Both the position numbers and the translations under genes were made by a program. Under the pieces are notes generated by a model that saw nothing but the letters and a program-made list of their open reading frames with translations, had not been told where the DNA came from and ran no database searches. DNA of 17,496 nt from Palsa-883 sp035486355 (lineage in GTDB: Bacteria > Pseudomonadota > Alphaproteobacteria > Acetobacterales > Acetobacteraceae): contig DATHNE010000058.1 in NCBI GenBank assembly GCA_035486355.1, forward strand, positions 1 to 17,496, read 5' to 3'. The stretch's first letter is position 1. Each line of letters begins with the position of its first letter. Below, piece by piece: positions 10,184 through 17,496 of the stretch.

Positions 10184-10197
10184 GTCGTGCCTCCTTC
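10184..10197 (-). promoter_or_regulatory. Strong ribosome binding site of boxB overlapping the boxC stop
   Basis: On the minus strand GTATGAAGGAGGCACGACGATG contains the boxC TGA, then AAGGAGG, 8 bases before the boxB ATG. It decides the boxB start. Confidence 0.8.
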
Positions 10198-11827
10198 ATA
10201 CCCGTTCCGGATCGAACGTCGGTCGCTGGCCGGTGCCATAACGTTGCAGCGCACCATTGGGTCCCACCGCGTTGGGCCGCTGGAATACCCAGTTCTGCCA
10301 GGCCGTCAGCCGGCCGAAGATGCGCGTTTCCATCGTTTCGGGGCCGGCGAAGCGCAGATTGGCCTCCATCGCGGTCAAGGCGTCGGGCGAGAAGCTGGAA
10401 CGCTCTTCCAGCATCAAACGTACCTCGTCCTCCCAATCGATCGCATCGAACGACACGGTGATCAGCCCCAATTCGTCCGCGGCCGCGCTGGCCAACGCCT
10501 GGCCCGCCGCGGCCTGTGCGCGCGTAACGCTGTCCGGTTCGCCCAGGAACCGGGTCGCCAGCCGCGTCAGCCCGTTGCTCATCGGATAGGTGCCGAAGTT
10601 CAGTTCGCTCAATGCCAACTGTGCGCCGTCCTCCTGCATCACCGCGCGATCCGCGGCGAACGCCAGTTCGGCCAGCGTGCCGGCGAAGCAACTTCCCTGT
10701 TCGATCAGCGCCACCAGGCTGCGCGCCGTCAGGTCGACACGCTTTAACACCCGCTTAAGGAACAGGCGCACCTCACGCACCAGCCAGTCCGTTGCATGCG
10801 CCTGCAGCAACGCGTCGGCGGCCAATACCGCGGCGATGTCACCTTCGGTGCGGAGCACCAGCAGGCCCAGTGCCGGCTCGTTCAGCCGCAGATGCAGCAA
10901 CGCATCATCCAGCTCGCGCGCCACCGCCAACGGCCAGAACGCCGCGCCTGCGGCATGAATGCCAGCCAGATCCTGCGGCAGCGTGTGTGGGCCATGCACA
11001 GTGATCGTCGCCCGTCGCGCCGCACGATCCAACGCGACATGCACGTGCGGATACGTCATCGCGTTATCACCCAATATGCGTTGCAATGGTGTCAGCGTGA
11101 TGCCCGTCGCACCCTCTGGCCGACCCGACCGCATCGCGAGCTCTCCGGCCCGCGCTGCCACTGTCTCTTGCCATACGGACGGCGCAACGACTTCATCCAC
11201 CAACCGCCAGTCCACCGCGCGCTTGCCACGCACACCTTCCTCGATGCAACAGAACTGATCGGCCCGGTCGCGGCGGACCTTGCGCTTGTCGGTCAGGCGC
11301 GTGAGGCCACCCGTGCCGGGCAACACCGCCAGCAACGGCGTCTCCGGCAGCGCCACCGCGCTGCGCCGGTCATCGATCAGCATGATGTACCCGGCGGTCA
11401 TCGCGATCTCGTAGCCACCACCGGCACAGGTGCCGCTGACGGCCGCGAGGTAGAACTGACCGGAGTTCTCGGTGGCGTCTTCGATCGCCATGCGGGTCTC
11501 GTTGGTGAACTTGCAGAAGTTCACCTTGTGGCCGTGGGTTGCCTTGCCGAGCATGCGGATGTTGGCGCCGGCGCAGAACACGCCTGGCTTGCCGGAGGAC
11601 AACACCACCGCACGCACCTCGGGATGTTCGAACCGCAGCCGCTGCACCGCATCGTGCAGTTCGATGTCCACGCCAAGATCGTAGGAGTTCAGCTTCAGCT
11701 CATACCCGTCGAACAGTCCGCCGGCCTGATCGACATCCATCACCAGATGGGCGACCGGTCCATCGAACGTGATACGCCAATGCCGGTAGCACGAGGGATC
11801 CGTTTGAAAGTCGATCCGCTTCGTCAT
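10196..11827 (-). CDS. boxC: 2,3-epoxybenzoyl-CoA dihydrolase (ring opening) BoxC
   Basis: Crotonase-superfamily enzyme that adds two waters to 2,3-epoxybenzoyl-CoA. It cleaves the non-aromatic ring to 3,4-dehydroadipyl-CoA semialdehyde and formate. The 543 residues match the family's usual ~545-555. The N-terminus MTKRIDFQTDPSCYRHW and then NSYDLGVDIELHDAVQRLRFEHPEVRAVV (spanning about 47-75) are typical of BoxC. The oxyanion-hole and active-site region includes PGVFCAGANIRML and SGTCAGGGYEIAMTAGY near 130-146, followed by LPETPLLAVLPGTGGLTRL. A second, degenerate crotonase-like half follows, as usual for BoxC. Its ATG overlaps the stop of the alpha/beta hydrolase gene (ATGA), and there is no separate Shine-Dalgarno, so translation is probably coupled. 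Co-operonic with boxB. Confidence 0.97.
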   Translation of the reverse strand: MTKRIDFQTDPSCYRHWRITFDGPVAHLVMDVDQAGGLFDGYELKLNSYDLGVDIELHDAVQRLRFEHPEVRAVVLSSGKPGVFCAGANIRMLGKATHGHKVNFCKFTNETRMAIEDATENSGQFYLAAVSGTCAGGGYEIAMTAGYIMLIDDRRSAVALPETPLLAVLPGTGGLTRLTDKRKVRRDRADQFCCIEEGVRGKRAVDWRLVDEVVAPSVWQETVAARAGELAMRSGRPEGATGITLTPLQRILGDNAMTYPHVHVALDRAARRATITVHGPHTLPQDLAGIHAAGAAFWPLAVARELDDALLHLRLNEPALGLLVLRTEGDIAAVLAADALLQAHATDWLVREVRLFLKRVLKRVDLTARSLVALIEQGSCFAGTLAELAFAADRAVMQEDGAQLALSELNFGTYPMSNGLTRLATRFLGEPDSVTRAQAAAGQALASAAADELGLITVSFDAIDWEDEVRLMLEERSSFSPDALTAMEANLRFAGPETMETRIFGRLTAWQNWVFQRPNAVGPNGALQRYGTGQRPTFDPERV

Positions 11828-12606
11828 GCCGCGACCGCTTGTGTCTGCAATACCCGTCGCGCGAACGCGGCCACCGCCGCGCAGGTTGCCTCGGGCGTTT
11901 CGACATGTGGCGAGTGCTTGGCGCCTGGGATCAACCGTGTCTCAATCGGGCAGCGCGCATGACGTTCGGCGACGCGCAATTGTTTGATCGTGCCATACGG
12001 ATCGTCGGCGCCTTGCAGCAGCAGCGTCGGCACGCGAATGCCTTCAACCTGGCGTGTGATGTCCCAGGCGCGGAAGGCGGGATCAAGCCAGGCGCCGCTC
12101 CAGCCACGGAACGCCGCCTCGACGTCGTCATGGTGACGCGCGAGACGGGTGCGGAGGTCGCCAGTGTCAAAGTCCCGCGTGATGCCGGCGATACTGGTCA
12201 CGCAAACCTCCTCGACGAGGAAATGCGCTGCGATCGTCGCCAGGCCAGCAACCCGCGGATCATCGTTCTCGCCTGCGTAGATCGCGGATATCGATCCACC
12301 GTCGGAATGGCCAACTAACACGCAGCGCTTGATCGCGGCCGCATCCAGCACATGCCCCAGGACCAACCGCGCCTCGTCGTGCATGTAGCTCAGCGGCCGC
12401 GGCAGACTGGTGCTGGCGGATCGGCCGTAGCCAAAACGCGAATAGGCGAAGACGCCGAACCCGGTCGCGGCTTGCAGCGCCGCGGGGAAGTTGCGCCACA
12501 ACCCGACCGAACCGAGACCCTCGTGCAGCAGGACGAGCGTCGGCGCCTCCGATGGCGGCGGTCCACACCAGGCCGTTTCGAGGCGCTTTCCGTCAAGCCG
12601 CATCAT
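11824..12606 (-). CDS. Alpha/beta-fold hydrolase of the benzoate (box) cluster
   Basis: A 260-residue single-domain hydrolase. The nucleophile elbow is VGHSDGG with Ser101. The oxyanion strand is LVLLHEGLGS near 24-33, the acid loop LLLQGADDPYG, and the catalytic His lies in GAKHSPH near the C-terminus, so the triad looks complete. It resembles the MhpC-like group that often sits in aerobic aromatic CoA clusters. The substrate is unknown; thioester or lactone hydrolysis of a pathway intermediate or dead-end product is a plausible role by context only. The start is uncertain: tandem ATGs at 12606 and 12603, and an in-frame TTG at 12621, with only a weak GGGG upstream. The stop overlaps the boxC start by four bases. 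The palindromic repeat at 12632-12720 lies immediately upstream, so it may form its own transcription sub-unit or reduce read-through from the ligase gene. Confidence 0.88.
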   Translation of the reverse strand: MMRLDGKRLETAWCGPPPSEAPTLVLLHEGLGSVGLWRNFPAALQAATGFGVFAYSRFGYGRSASTSLPRPLSYMHDEARLVLGHVLDAAAIKRCVLVGHSDGGSISAIYAGENDDPRVAGLATIAAHFLVEEVCVTSIAGITRDFDTGDLRTRLARHHDDVEAAFRGWSGAWLDPAFRAWDITRQVEGIRVPTLLLQGADDPYGTIKQLRVAERHARCPIETRLIPGAKHSPHVETPEATCAAVAAFARRVLQTQAVAA

Positions 12607-12631
12607 CGGCCCAATCCCCAAGCGCTTGCAC

Positions 12632-12720
12632 CGTCATACCGAGCGAAGGCCCGGCATCCACGCCTTCGTCGGCTCCACGAAGGAAAGGCGTGGCGACCGT
12701 AGCCAAGCCACGGCATGACG
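12632..12720. repeat. Intergenic palindromic element (REP-like)
   Basis: About 89 bases bounded by CGTCAT (12632-12637) and its complement ATGACG (12715-12720). Inside is a 9-bp perfect stem CCACGCCTT (12658-12666) with AAGGCGTGG (12685-12693), and the loop also contains CTTCGTcggctccACGAAG, another inverted repeat (12664-12682). The layout is like the dispersed palindromic repeats starting CGTCATnCC and ending GGnATGACG that occur between genes in many alphaproteobacteria. As RNA it would fold into a strong cruciform-like hairpin between the ligase and hydrolase genes and could stabilise mRNA ends or attenuate transcription. Whether it is multicopy cannot be seen here. Confidence 0.7.
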
Positions 12721-12732
12721 CGTGGGGGCGGG

Positions 12733-14310
12733 TCACGCCGCGTCCTCCCGCAACTTGAACCGCTGGATCTTCCCAGTTGCCGTCTTCGGCAATCCATCAA
12801 CGAACGTGATCCAGCGCGGGTATTTCCACACGCCAATCCGGTCTTTGACATGGGTCTTCAGCAACTCCGCCAACGTCGCCGCGTCCTGCTCCCGTGCGGC
12901 GTCGCGCAACACCACGAACGCCTTCGGCTTGACCAGCCGATCAGGGTCCAGATGCGCCACCACGGCCGCTTCCAGCACGGCGGGATGCGCGATCAACGCC
13001 TCCTCTACCTCGAATGGCGAGACCCACACGCCGCTGACCTTCAGCATCTCGTCGCTGCGGCCGCAATATCGGTAGTAGCCGTCCGCATCACGAATGTAGG
13101 TGTCTCCGGTGTGCGTCCACTCACCGCGAAAAGTGCGGCGCGTCTTGTCGCGCTGATGCCAATAGCCGTCCGCAGCGGACGGACCGCGCACGACAAGCTC
13201 ACCCGCCTCACCATCCGGCACGGTGCCGCCCCGCTCATCCAACACCATCGCGTCGTATCCAGGCACTGGCTTGCCGCTGGTACCATAACGCACATCATCG
13301 GACCGGTTGGAGACGAAGATGTGCAACATCTCGGTCGAGCCGATGCCGTCCAGGATCGGCACGCCCACGGTTTCATCCCAGCGGCGGCCGATATCCGCGG
13401 GCAGTGCCTCGCCGGCCGAAATGCAGCGTCGCAACCGCGACGATCCCGCCTGCGCGCCGATGCGCGGACTGGCCAGCAACGCGGCATACAGCGTGGGCAC
13501 ACCACCAAACATCGTTGGCTGATGCCGCGTCATGGCGTCCAGCACCGCATCCGGTGTCGGTCGGTCCGGCAGCAAAACGGCACCGGCGCCCACCGCCATT
13601 GGGAACGTCATGGCGTTGCCGAGCCCATAGGCGTGGAACGCCTTGGCCGCCGAGAACATTAGGTCGTCACCACGAATGCCCAGCACCTGCGCACCATAGG
13701 TATCGGACGTCGCCTTCAAGCTGCCGTGCACATGCCGCACGCCCTTCGGCGCGCCGGTGGAGCCCGACGAGTACAGCCAGAATGCCACCTCATCCGCCGG
13801 CGCCACCGCTGTGTCCGCGTCTGGCGCGCCCGAGGCCACGAAGCTCGCGAGATCAACCTGGCGCGGATCGTCGATCGTGGCCGGCGTGCTGCCATCCGGC
13901 TGCACCACCACGACCCGGCGCAGCGCGGCAATCTCGTGCAGCACGGGCAGCAACGCGGGCACCAGCGGTGCCGAGATCACCACCGCCTCGGCGCGACTAT
14001 CGGCCAGGATGTAGCCGACCATCTCATGGGTCAGCAGTGTGTTGATCGGCACCGGCATCACGCCGGCCCGCAGCGCACCCCAGAAGGCGATGGGGAAATC
14101 GATGGTGTCGAGCAACAGCAGCGCGATACGCCGCTCTCGCCCGATGCCCGCGTCCCGCAACGCACCAGCAAAGCGATGCGTCGCCGTGGCCAGACCGGCG
14201 TAGGTCAGGCTGCGCCAGGGATCGCGGAACGCCACGGCCGCACCGCGCCCCTCCCGCAAATGGCGGTCGACGAAGTAGTCAACGGCATTGCCATTGGCCG
14301 ACGCGTTCAT
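12733..14310 (-). CDS. Benzoate-CoA ligase
   Basis: ATP-dependent activation of benzoate (or substituted benzoates) to benzoyl-CoA, the entry step of the box pathway, in the cytoplasm. ATG 14310 gives 525 residues. AGGA 7 bases upstream supports it over the GTG at 14343. The ANL-superfamily motifs are all visible. The phosphate loop is YSSGSTGAPKGVRHVHG near 180, and the A5 motif is DGIGSTEMLHIF, which in this family is characteristic of benzoate-type ligases. The hinge is GRSDEMLKVSGVWVSP near 416, and the catalytic lysine lies in LPKTATGKIQRFK near the C-terminus. Closest to BadA/BclA-type benzoate-CoA ligases; 4-hydroxybenzoate or aminobenzoate preference cannot be excluded from sequence alone. 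Second gene of the operon, 57 bases after the MaoC-like gene; the downstream gap to the hydrolase holds the palindromic element. Confidence 0.93.
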   Translation of the reverse strand: MNASANGNAVDYFVDRHLREGRGAAVAFRDPWRSLTYAGLATATHRFAGALRDAGIGRERRIALLLLDTIDFPIAFWGALRAGVMPVPINTLLTHEMVGYILADSRAEAVVISAPLVPALLPVLHEIAALRRVVVVQPDGSTPATIDDPRQVDLASFVASGAPDADTAVAPADEVAFWLYSSGSTGAPKGVRHVHGSLKATSDTYGAQVLGIRGDDLMFSAAKAFHAYGLGNAMTFPMAVGAGAVLLPDRPTPDAVLDAMTRHQPTMFGGVPTLYAALLASPRIGAQAGSSRLRRCISAGEALPADIGRRWDETVGVPILDGIGSTEMLHIFVSNRSDDVRYGTSGKPVPGYDAMVLDERGGTVPDGEAGELVVRGPSAADGYWHQRDKTRRTFRGEWTHTGDTYIRDADGYYRYCGRSDEMLKVSGVWVSPFEVEEALIAHPAVLEAAVVAHLDPDRLVKPKAFVVLRDAAREQDAATLAELLKTHVKDRIGVWKYPRWITFVDGLPKTATGKIQRFKLREDAA

Positions 14311-14367
14311 GCCCGGATCCTGGTCGCCCCGCTCCACGGGCACACTAGGCGCAAGCCAGCGCCAGGT

Positions 14368-14817
14368 TCAACGCCGCGGATACAGCGCGGTGTGGGTGCA
14401 GAGCTGCACCGGCTCGTCGCGCTGGTTGAAGGTGGTGGTGCGGAAGGTCACGATGCCCTTGTCGGGACGCGAATGGGACACCCGCGCCGTCAGCACCTCG
14501 ATCTCGATCCGCAGCACGTCGCCCACCACGGTCGGGCGCGGCCACCGCAGCTCGACGCCTGCGCCCATGCCGCCGCCCTTGATACGGATCGTGTCGGCCA
14601 GCAGCCGCATGGTCATGCTGGCCGTGTGCCAACCACTGGCGCAGAACACGCCCAGGTTGCTCTGCGCGGCGCTTGCCTCACCCAGATGCTGCGGTTGTGG
14701 GTCGTATTGGCGGGCGAAGTCCAGGATCGCCTCGGCAGTCAGCGGCGGCAGGCTGCCCGAACGCAGCACGCGGCCGGGAACCATGTCCTCGAAATAGGTG
14801 TAACCATCCTGGTCCAT
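14368..14817 (-). CDS. MaoC-like (R)-specific enoyl-CoA hydratase/dehydratase
   Basis: A 149-residue single hot-dog protein. The motif FARQYDPQPQHLGEASA carries Asp39 and His44, the same five-residue spacing as the catalytic Asp31/His36 pair of PhaJ-type hydratases. ASGWHTASMTMRLL and GVELRWPRPTVVGD are typical of this MaoC subgroup, where the motif normally reads DPQPFHLD. Here F is Q and the last D is G, a possible change in substrate pocket. First gene of the benzoate operon, 57 bases before the ligase. It may hydrate an unsaturated CoA intermediate such as dehydroadipyl-CoA, or process a side product; this is an inference from position. ATG 14817 with GAGG about 6 bases upstream. The leader region is shared with the divergent rmuC. 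Confidence 0.88.
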   Translation of the reverse strand: MDQDGYTYFEDMVPGRVLRSGSLPPLTAEAILDFARQYDPQPQHLGEASAAQSNLGVFCASGWHTASMTMRLLADTIRIKGGGMGAGVELRWPRPTVVGDVLRIEIEVLTARVSHSRPDKGIVTFRTTTFNQRDEPVQLCTHTALYPRR

Positions 14818-14897
14818 GCGGGCCTCGTCATTGGTTGCGGTGTCCTGGCGGACGGTTGTAGCCGATACTGCCGCGCGAATCGTCCCGGAGGCACCGC
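14818..14897. promoter_or_regulatory. Divergent promoter region of the benzoate operon and rmuC
   Basis: Only 80 bases separate two divergent starts, so the promoters of both units must lie here or extend into the neighbouring genes. No convincing -35/-10 pair or long operator palindrome was found by eye. CGGAGG precedes the rmuC GTG start by 6 bases. Confidence 0.5.
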
Positions 14898-16211
14898 GTG
14901 TCAGTCGAGCTGAGCGGGATCAGCCTTGCTGCCTTCGCCGCACTGGCGGCGGTGTGGCTGGTGCTGCGTCAAGGACGCGAACTGCAGCATCTGCGCATCC
15001 TGACCGAACAGGCGCGCGATGGCACGCGCACGGAGGCCGAGACGACGCGCGCGCATCTGCGCGCGCAGGGCAATGAGGGCGTTGAACGCCTCACGACCCT
15101 GCGCGGCGCGCTGGACACCAGCCTGGAGCAAGTGCGCACCGTGCTGGCACGCGAGCAAGGGGAACTACGGCTTGCGTTGGGCGAGGCGCAGCGCAAGTCC
15201 GCTGAGCAGATTGTCGAGCAGTTCAACGCCACGCGCAGCCTGCTGGAGGCCAAGCTGAAGGAGTTGCGCGAAGGCAACGAGGGCAAGCTGGCGGAAATCC
15301 AGAAGACGGTGAACGAGCAACTGCACGCCGCGGTCGAGAAGCAGATGACCGAAAGCTTCAACCGCGTGATCGATCAGTTCGCTGCCGTGCAGAAAGCAAT
15401 GGGCGATGTGCAGGCGGTGACAGCGCAGATCGGCGACATCAAGCGATTGTTCAGCAATGTGAAGACGCGCGGTGGCTGGGGCGAGACGCAGGTCCGCGCG
15501 ATGCTGGACGACATCCTGCCAGCGGGCGAATACGAAACAAACTACAAGGTCCGGCCGGAGAGCAACGACATCGTGGAGTTCGCCGTGAAGATGCCGGTGC
15601 GCGGCGAAACGCGGCCGCTACTGCCGATCGACGCGAAGTTCCCGGTGGAGGATTATGAGCGGCTGCTGGCGGCGTCCGAGGCCGGCGACGCAGAGGCGGA
15701 ACGGACGGCCACACGCATGCTGGAGCGGCGCATGCGCCTGGAAGCGAAGTCGATCGCCACGAAATATATCAATCCGCCGGTGACGGTGGAATTCGCCGTG
15801 CTATATCTGCCGACGGACTCTCTGTACGCCGAAGTCGCGCGGATCCCGGGGTTGATCGACGATATCGGGCGCGACTGCCGCGTGCTGGTGATGGGACCGA
15901 GCCTGTTCCCTGCTCTGCTGCGTACCATTCATCTCGGGTTCGTGACGTTGGCGCTGGAGCAGAAGGCCGATCAGATCGGACAACTACTGGGCGCCACAAA
16001 GCAGGAAATGCTGAAAATGGACGGCGTGCTGGAACGGCTTGGGAAGCAGGCCGGCAGCTTCACCAACACGATCGAGCAGGCCCGCGTGCGCACACGCGCG
16101 ATGGCGCGGACGCTGCGCAGCGTGGAGGCGGCGGACGCCTCAACCGCCGAGCGGTTGCTCGAGTTGGAAGCCCCGAACGCGGAAGAGGCGGAAGACGCGC
16201 AAGGCGGTTAA
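14898..16211 (+). CDS. rmuC: DNA recombination protein RmuC
   Basis: A 437-residue homologue of RmuC, a protein that limits recombination at inverted repeats in E. coli and has a predicted PD-(D/E)XK nuclease-like core. An N-terminal hydrophobic anchor (LAAFAALAAVWLVL, about 10-23) is followed by a long charged coiled coil (about 28-165). The conserved domain follows: NVKTRGGWGETQVRAML near 187-203, DIVEFAVKMP, PIDAKFPVEDYE near 242-253, and then VEFAVLYLPTDSLYAEV. A further helical tail ends in an acidic stretch. The start is GTG 14898, with CGGAGG 6 bases upstream. The gene is complete and of normal length, if a little shorter than E. coli's 475. Divergent from the benzoate operon and convergent with the antiporter gene; no operon partner is seen. 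Confidence 0.95.
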   Translation: MSVELSGISLAAFAALAAVWLVLRQGRELQHLRILTEQARDGTRTEAETTRAHLRAQGNEGVERLTTLRGALDTSLEQVRTVLAREQGELRLALGEAQRKSAEQIVEQFNATRSLLEAKLKELREGNEGKLAEIQKTVNEQLHAAVEKQMTESFNRVIDQFAAVQKAMGDVQAVTAQIGDIKRLFSNVKTRGGWGETQVRAMLDDILPAGEYETNYKVRPESNDIVEFAVKMPVRGETRPLLPIDAKFPVEDYERLLAASEAGDAEAERTATRMLERRMRLEAKSIATKYINPPVTVEFAVLYLPTDSLYAEVARIPGLIDDIGRDCRVLVMGPSLFPALLRTIHLGFVTLALEQKADQIGQLLGATKQEMLKMDGVLERLGKQAGSFTNTIEQARVRTRAMARTLRSVEAADASTAERLLELEAPNAEEAEDAQGG

Positions 16212-16263
16212 GCCAAGCGACATCTGCCATCTCGGAGCGGCGGAATGTGCAGCGCCTTCCGAC

Positions 16264-17496
16264 CTACGAAGGGTCTGCCGTCAGCCCCGGTTTGTCGACT
16301 TCGAACAGCGCAGCCAGTTCATCGGCCGCATCGCGCGCGCTTTGGATCAACTGCGCCTCGTCACGGTAGATCGCGTGGTTCTCCGTCAGGGCGCGTTCGT
16401 CGTGTTCTCGGAACAACTCCACCGCCCGCGCCGCATCCGCACCCTCGATCCCCAGGGATGTCAGCGCCAGGCGTCCCAGTTCCAAGCTGGAATAAAACGT
16501 GTCACGCACCAAACCATCCACCACACGATCCATCAACAGGAACGCATGCCGCCGATTGCGCGCGCGGGCCAATATCCGCAAGTGCGGGAAGTTGCGCTTC
16601 GCGACCTCCACCGTGCGCAACACGGCCTCCATATCCCCCAGCGCCACGACGATCAGTTTCGCTGACTCTGCGCCGGCCGCACGCAACACATCAGGCCGTG
16701 TCGGATCACCAAAATACACCTTGTTGCCGAAGCGGCGCACCACATCGACCTGGCCGGGATCACGCTCCAGCGCGGTGAAGGCGATGCCGTGCATGCGCAG
16801 GATGCGTCCGACAATTTGCCCAACACGGCCGAAGCCGCAAATGATCACCGGAGCCGGTTCCGCATCGATGATGTCGAACGCGGGTGTGGTGCGACGCGTC
16901 AGCCGCGGGATGACCCATGCCTCGGAGCCGGCGAACAGAATCGGCGTGGCCAGCATCGACGCCGCGACCACCAGCGTTGCGAACGCCGCGGCGTTGGGCG
17001 ACAGCGCACCGACCGCGACCGCCGCGGTGAACAGCACGAAGCTGAATTCGCTCGCTTGCGGCAGGGCGAGCGCAAAGCGCAGCGCATTGGCGTTGTTTTG
17101 TCGTGCGACGCGACCCAGCCCATAAGCGATAGCGGACTTTGCCGCGAGCAGCACCGCAGTGCCACCCAGCAGCGCCATCGGATGCGCGGCCACCAGCGAC
17201 AGATCAGCCGACATACCGACGGAGATGAAGAAGAAGCCCAGCAGCAACCCCTCGAATGGTGCGATGTCAGCTTCCAGCTCGTTCCGATAGGCCGACTCTG
17301 ACAGCAGCACACCCGCCATGAACGCGCCAAGCGACGGCGACAGCCCACCCAGGGTCGCGATCTCCGCGGCACCGATCACGATCAGCAAGGCCACCGCGGT
17401 GAACAGCTCGGGCGTCTTGGCGCCACCAATCGCGCGGAACAATGGCTGCAACAGGAAGCGTCCCCCCCCCAGGATCACCGCGATTGCCGCTACCGC
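16264..17496 (-). CDS. Kef-type monovalent cation:proton antiporter (CPA2), 5' end outside window
   Basis: The C-terminal ~410 residues of a CPA2 antiporter with a regulatory nucleotide-binding domain. Such proteins exchange K+ (or Na+) for H+ across the inner membrane; KefB/KefC act in protection from electrophiles. Visible are transmembrane helices with LSPSLGAFMAGVLLSES and LLGFFFISVGMSADL, both family hallmarks, then ALALPQASEFSFVLF. A TrkA-N (RCK) Rossmann domain follows: PVIICGFGRVGQIVGRIL, ending its strand with an acidic residue (ALERD), and VYFGDPTRPDVLRAAGA. The soluble tail (about 100 residues) is helical and charged. Full-length members are about 600 residues, so roughly 200 N-terminal residues lie beyond 17496. 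The frame is open to the edge, so the GTG at 17478 is an internal codon, not the start. A run of nine G occurs at 17462-17470. Convergent with rmuC, with a 52-base gap that shows no clear terminator. Confidence 0.95.
   Translation of the reverse strand, partial: AVAAIAVILGGGRFLLQPLFRAIGGAKTPELFTAVALLIVIGAAEIATLGGLSPSLGAFMAGVLLSESAYRNELEADIAPFEGLLLGFFFISVGMSADLSLVAAHPMALLGGTAVLLAAKSAIAYGLGRVARQNNANALRFALALPQASEFSFVLFTAAVAVGALSPNAAAFATLVVAASMLATPILFAGSEAWVIPRLTRRTTPAFDIIDAEPAPVIICGFGRVGQIVGRILRMHGIAFTALERDPGQVDVVRRFGNKVYFGDPTRPDVLRAAGAESAKLIVVALGDMEAVLRTVEVAKRNFPHLRILARARNRRHAFLLMDRVVDGLVRDTFYSSLELGRLALTSLGIEGADAARAVELFREHDERALTENHAIYRDEAQLIQSARDAADELAALFEVDKPGLTADPS

Noticed and set aside
10796..11962. 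388-codon open frame on the plus strand opposite boxC
   Set aside because: Antisense to well-supported BoxC; no domain recognised.
13726..14913. 395-codon open frame on the plus strand opposite the ligase and MaoC genes
   Set aside because: Crosses two real genes and the divergent promoter; His/Arg/Gln-rich shadow.
16212..16263. Possible bidirectional terminator between rmuC and the antiporter
   Set aside because: No stable hairpin with a T-run on either strand was found in this 52-base gap.

Overview
The window is GC-rich chromosomal DNA. It most likely comes from an alphaproteobacterium, and the Acetobacteraceae (Rhodospirillales) is my best guess. The support is a class I lysyl-tRNA synthetase as a housekeeping enzyme, an aerobic benzoyl-CoA (box) gene set, an MprF-type membrane protein, and the codon and GC character. 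The family-level assignment is an inference. No rRNA, tRNA, CRISPR array, intact transposon or phage gene was seen.

Layout. (1) Positions 1-1409 hold decayed genes on the minus strand: the Cache/TM/HAMP half of a sensor protein without its output domain, directly abutting the N-terminal half of a vanadium-dependent haloperoxidase/PAP2-like protein. Each carries a visible frameshift; the one in the haloperoxidase is explained exactly by a 5-bp tandem duplication. (2) Positions 1618-4257 are alaS (minus). (3) Positions 4360-4751 form the gap between divergent alaS and lysS. It holds a short, frameshifted relic of an FG-GAP/VCBS-type repeat protein. (4) Positions 4752-8714 (plus) are a tight unit: class I LysRS, an MprF-like flippase whose synthetase domain is cut short, and a small hypothetical protein. 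(5) Positions 8737-14817 (minus) are a benzoate-degradation operon, transcribed MaoC-like hydratase, benzoate-CoA ligase, alpha/beta hydrolase, boxC, boxB. A palindromic intergenic element lies between the ligase and the hydrolase. (6) rmuC (plus) diverges from the operon at 14898. A Kef-type cation/proton antiporter (minus) converges on rmuC and runs off the right edge.

How the genes work together. Benzoate is activated to benzoyl-CoA by the ligase. BoxB, with a reductase BoxA not present here, makes the 2,3-epoxide, and BoxC hydrolytically opens the ring with release of formate. The MaoC-like protein and the hydrolase probably handle downstream or side-product CoA esters. boxA, the semialdehyde dehydrogenase and a BoxR-type regulator are not in the window. 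The lysS-mprF pairing, with 4 bases between the genes, links Lys-tRNA(Lys) production to a family that uses Lys-tRNA to modify phosphatidylglycerol. However, this MprF homologue lacks most of the transferase domain, so its role may be lipid flipping or something new. I see no clear undescribed defence or mobile system. The most unusual points are the lysS/truncated-MprF pairing and the cluster of gene relics flanking alaS.
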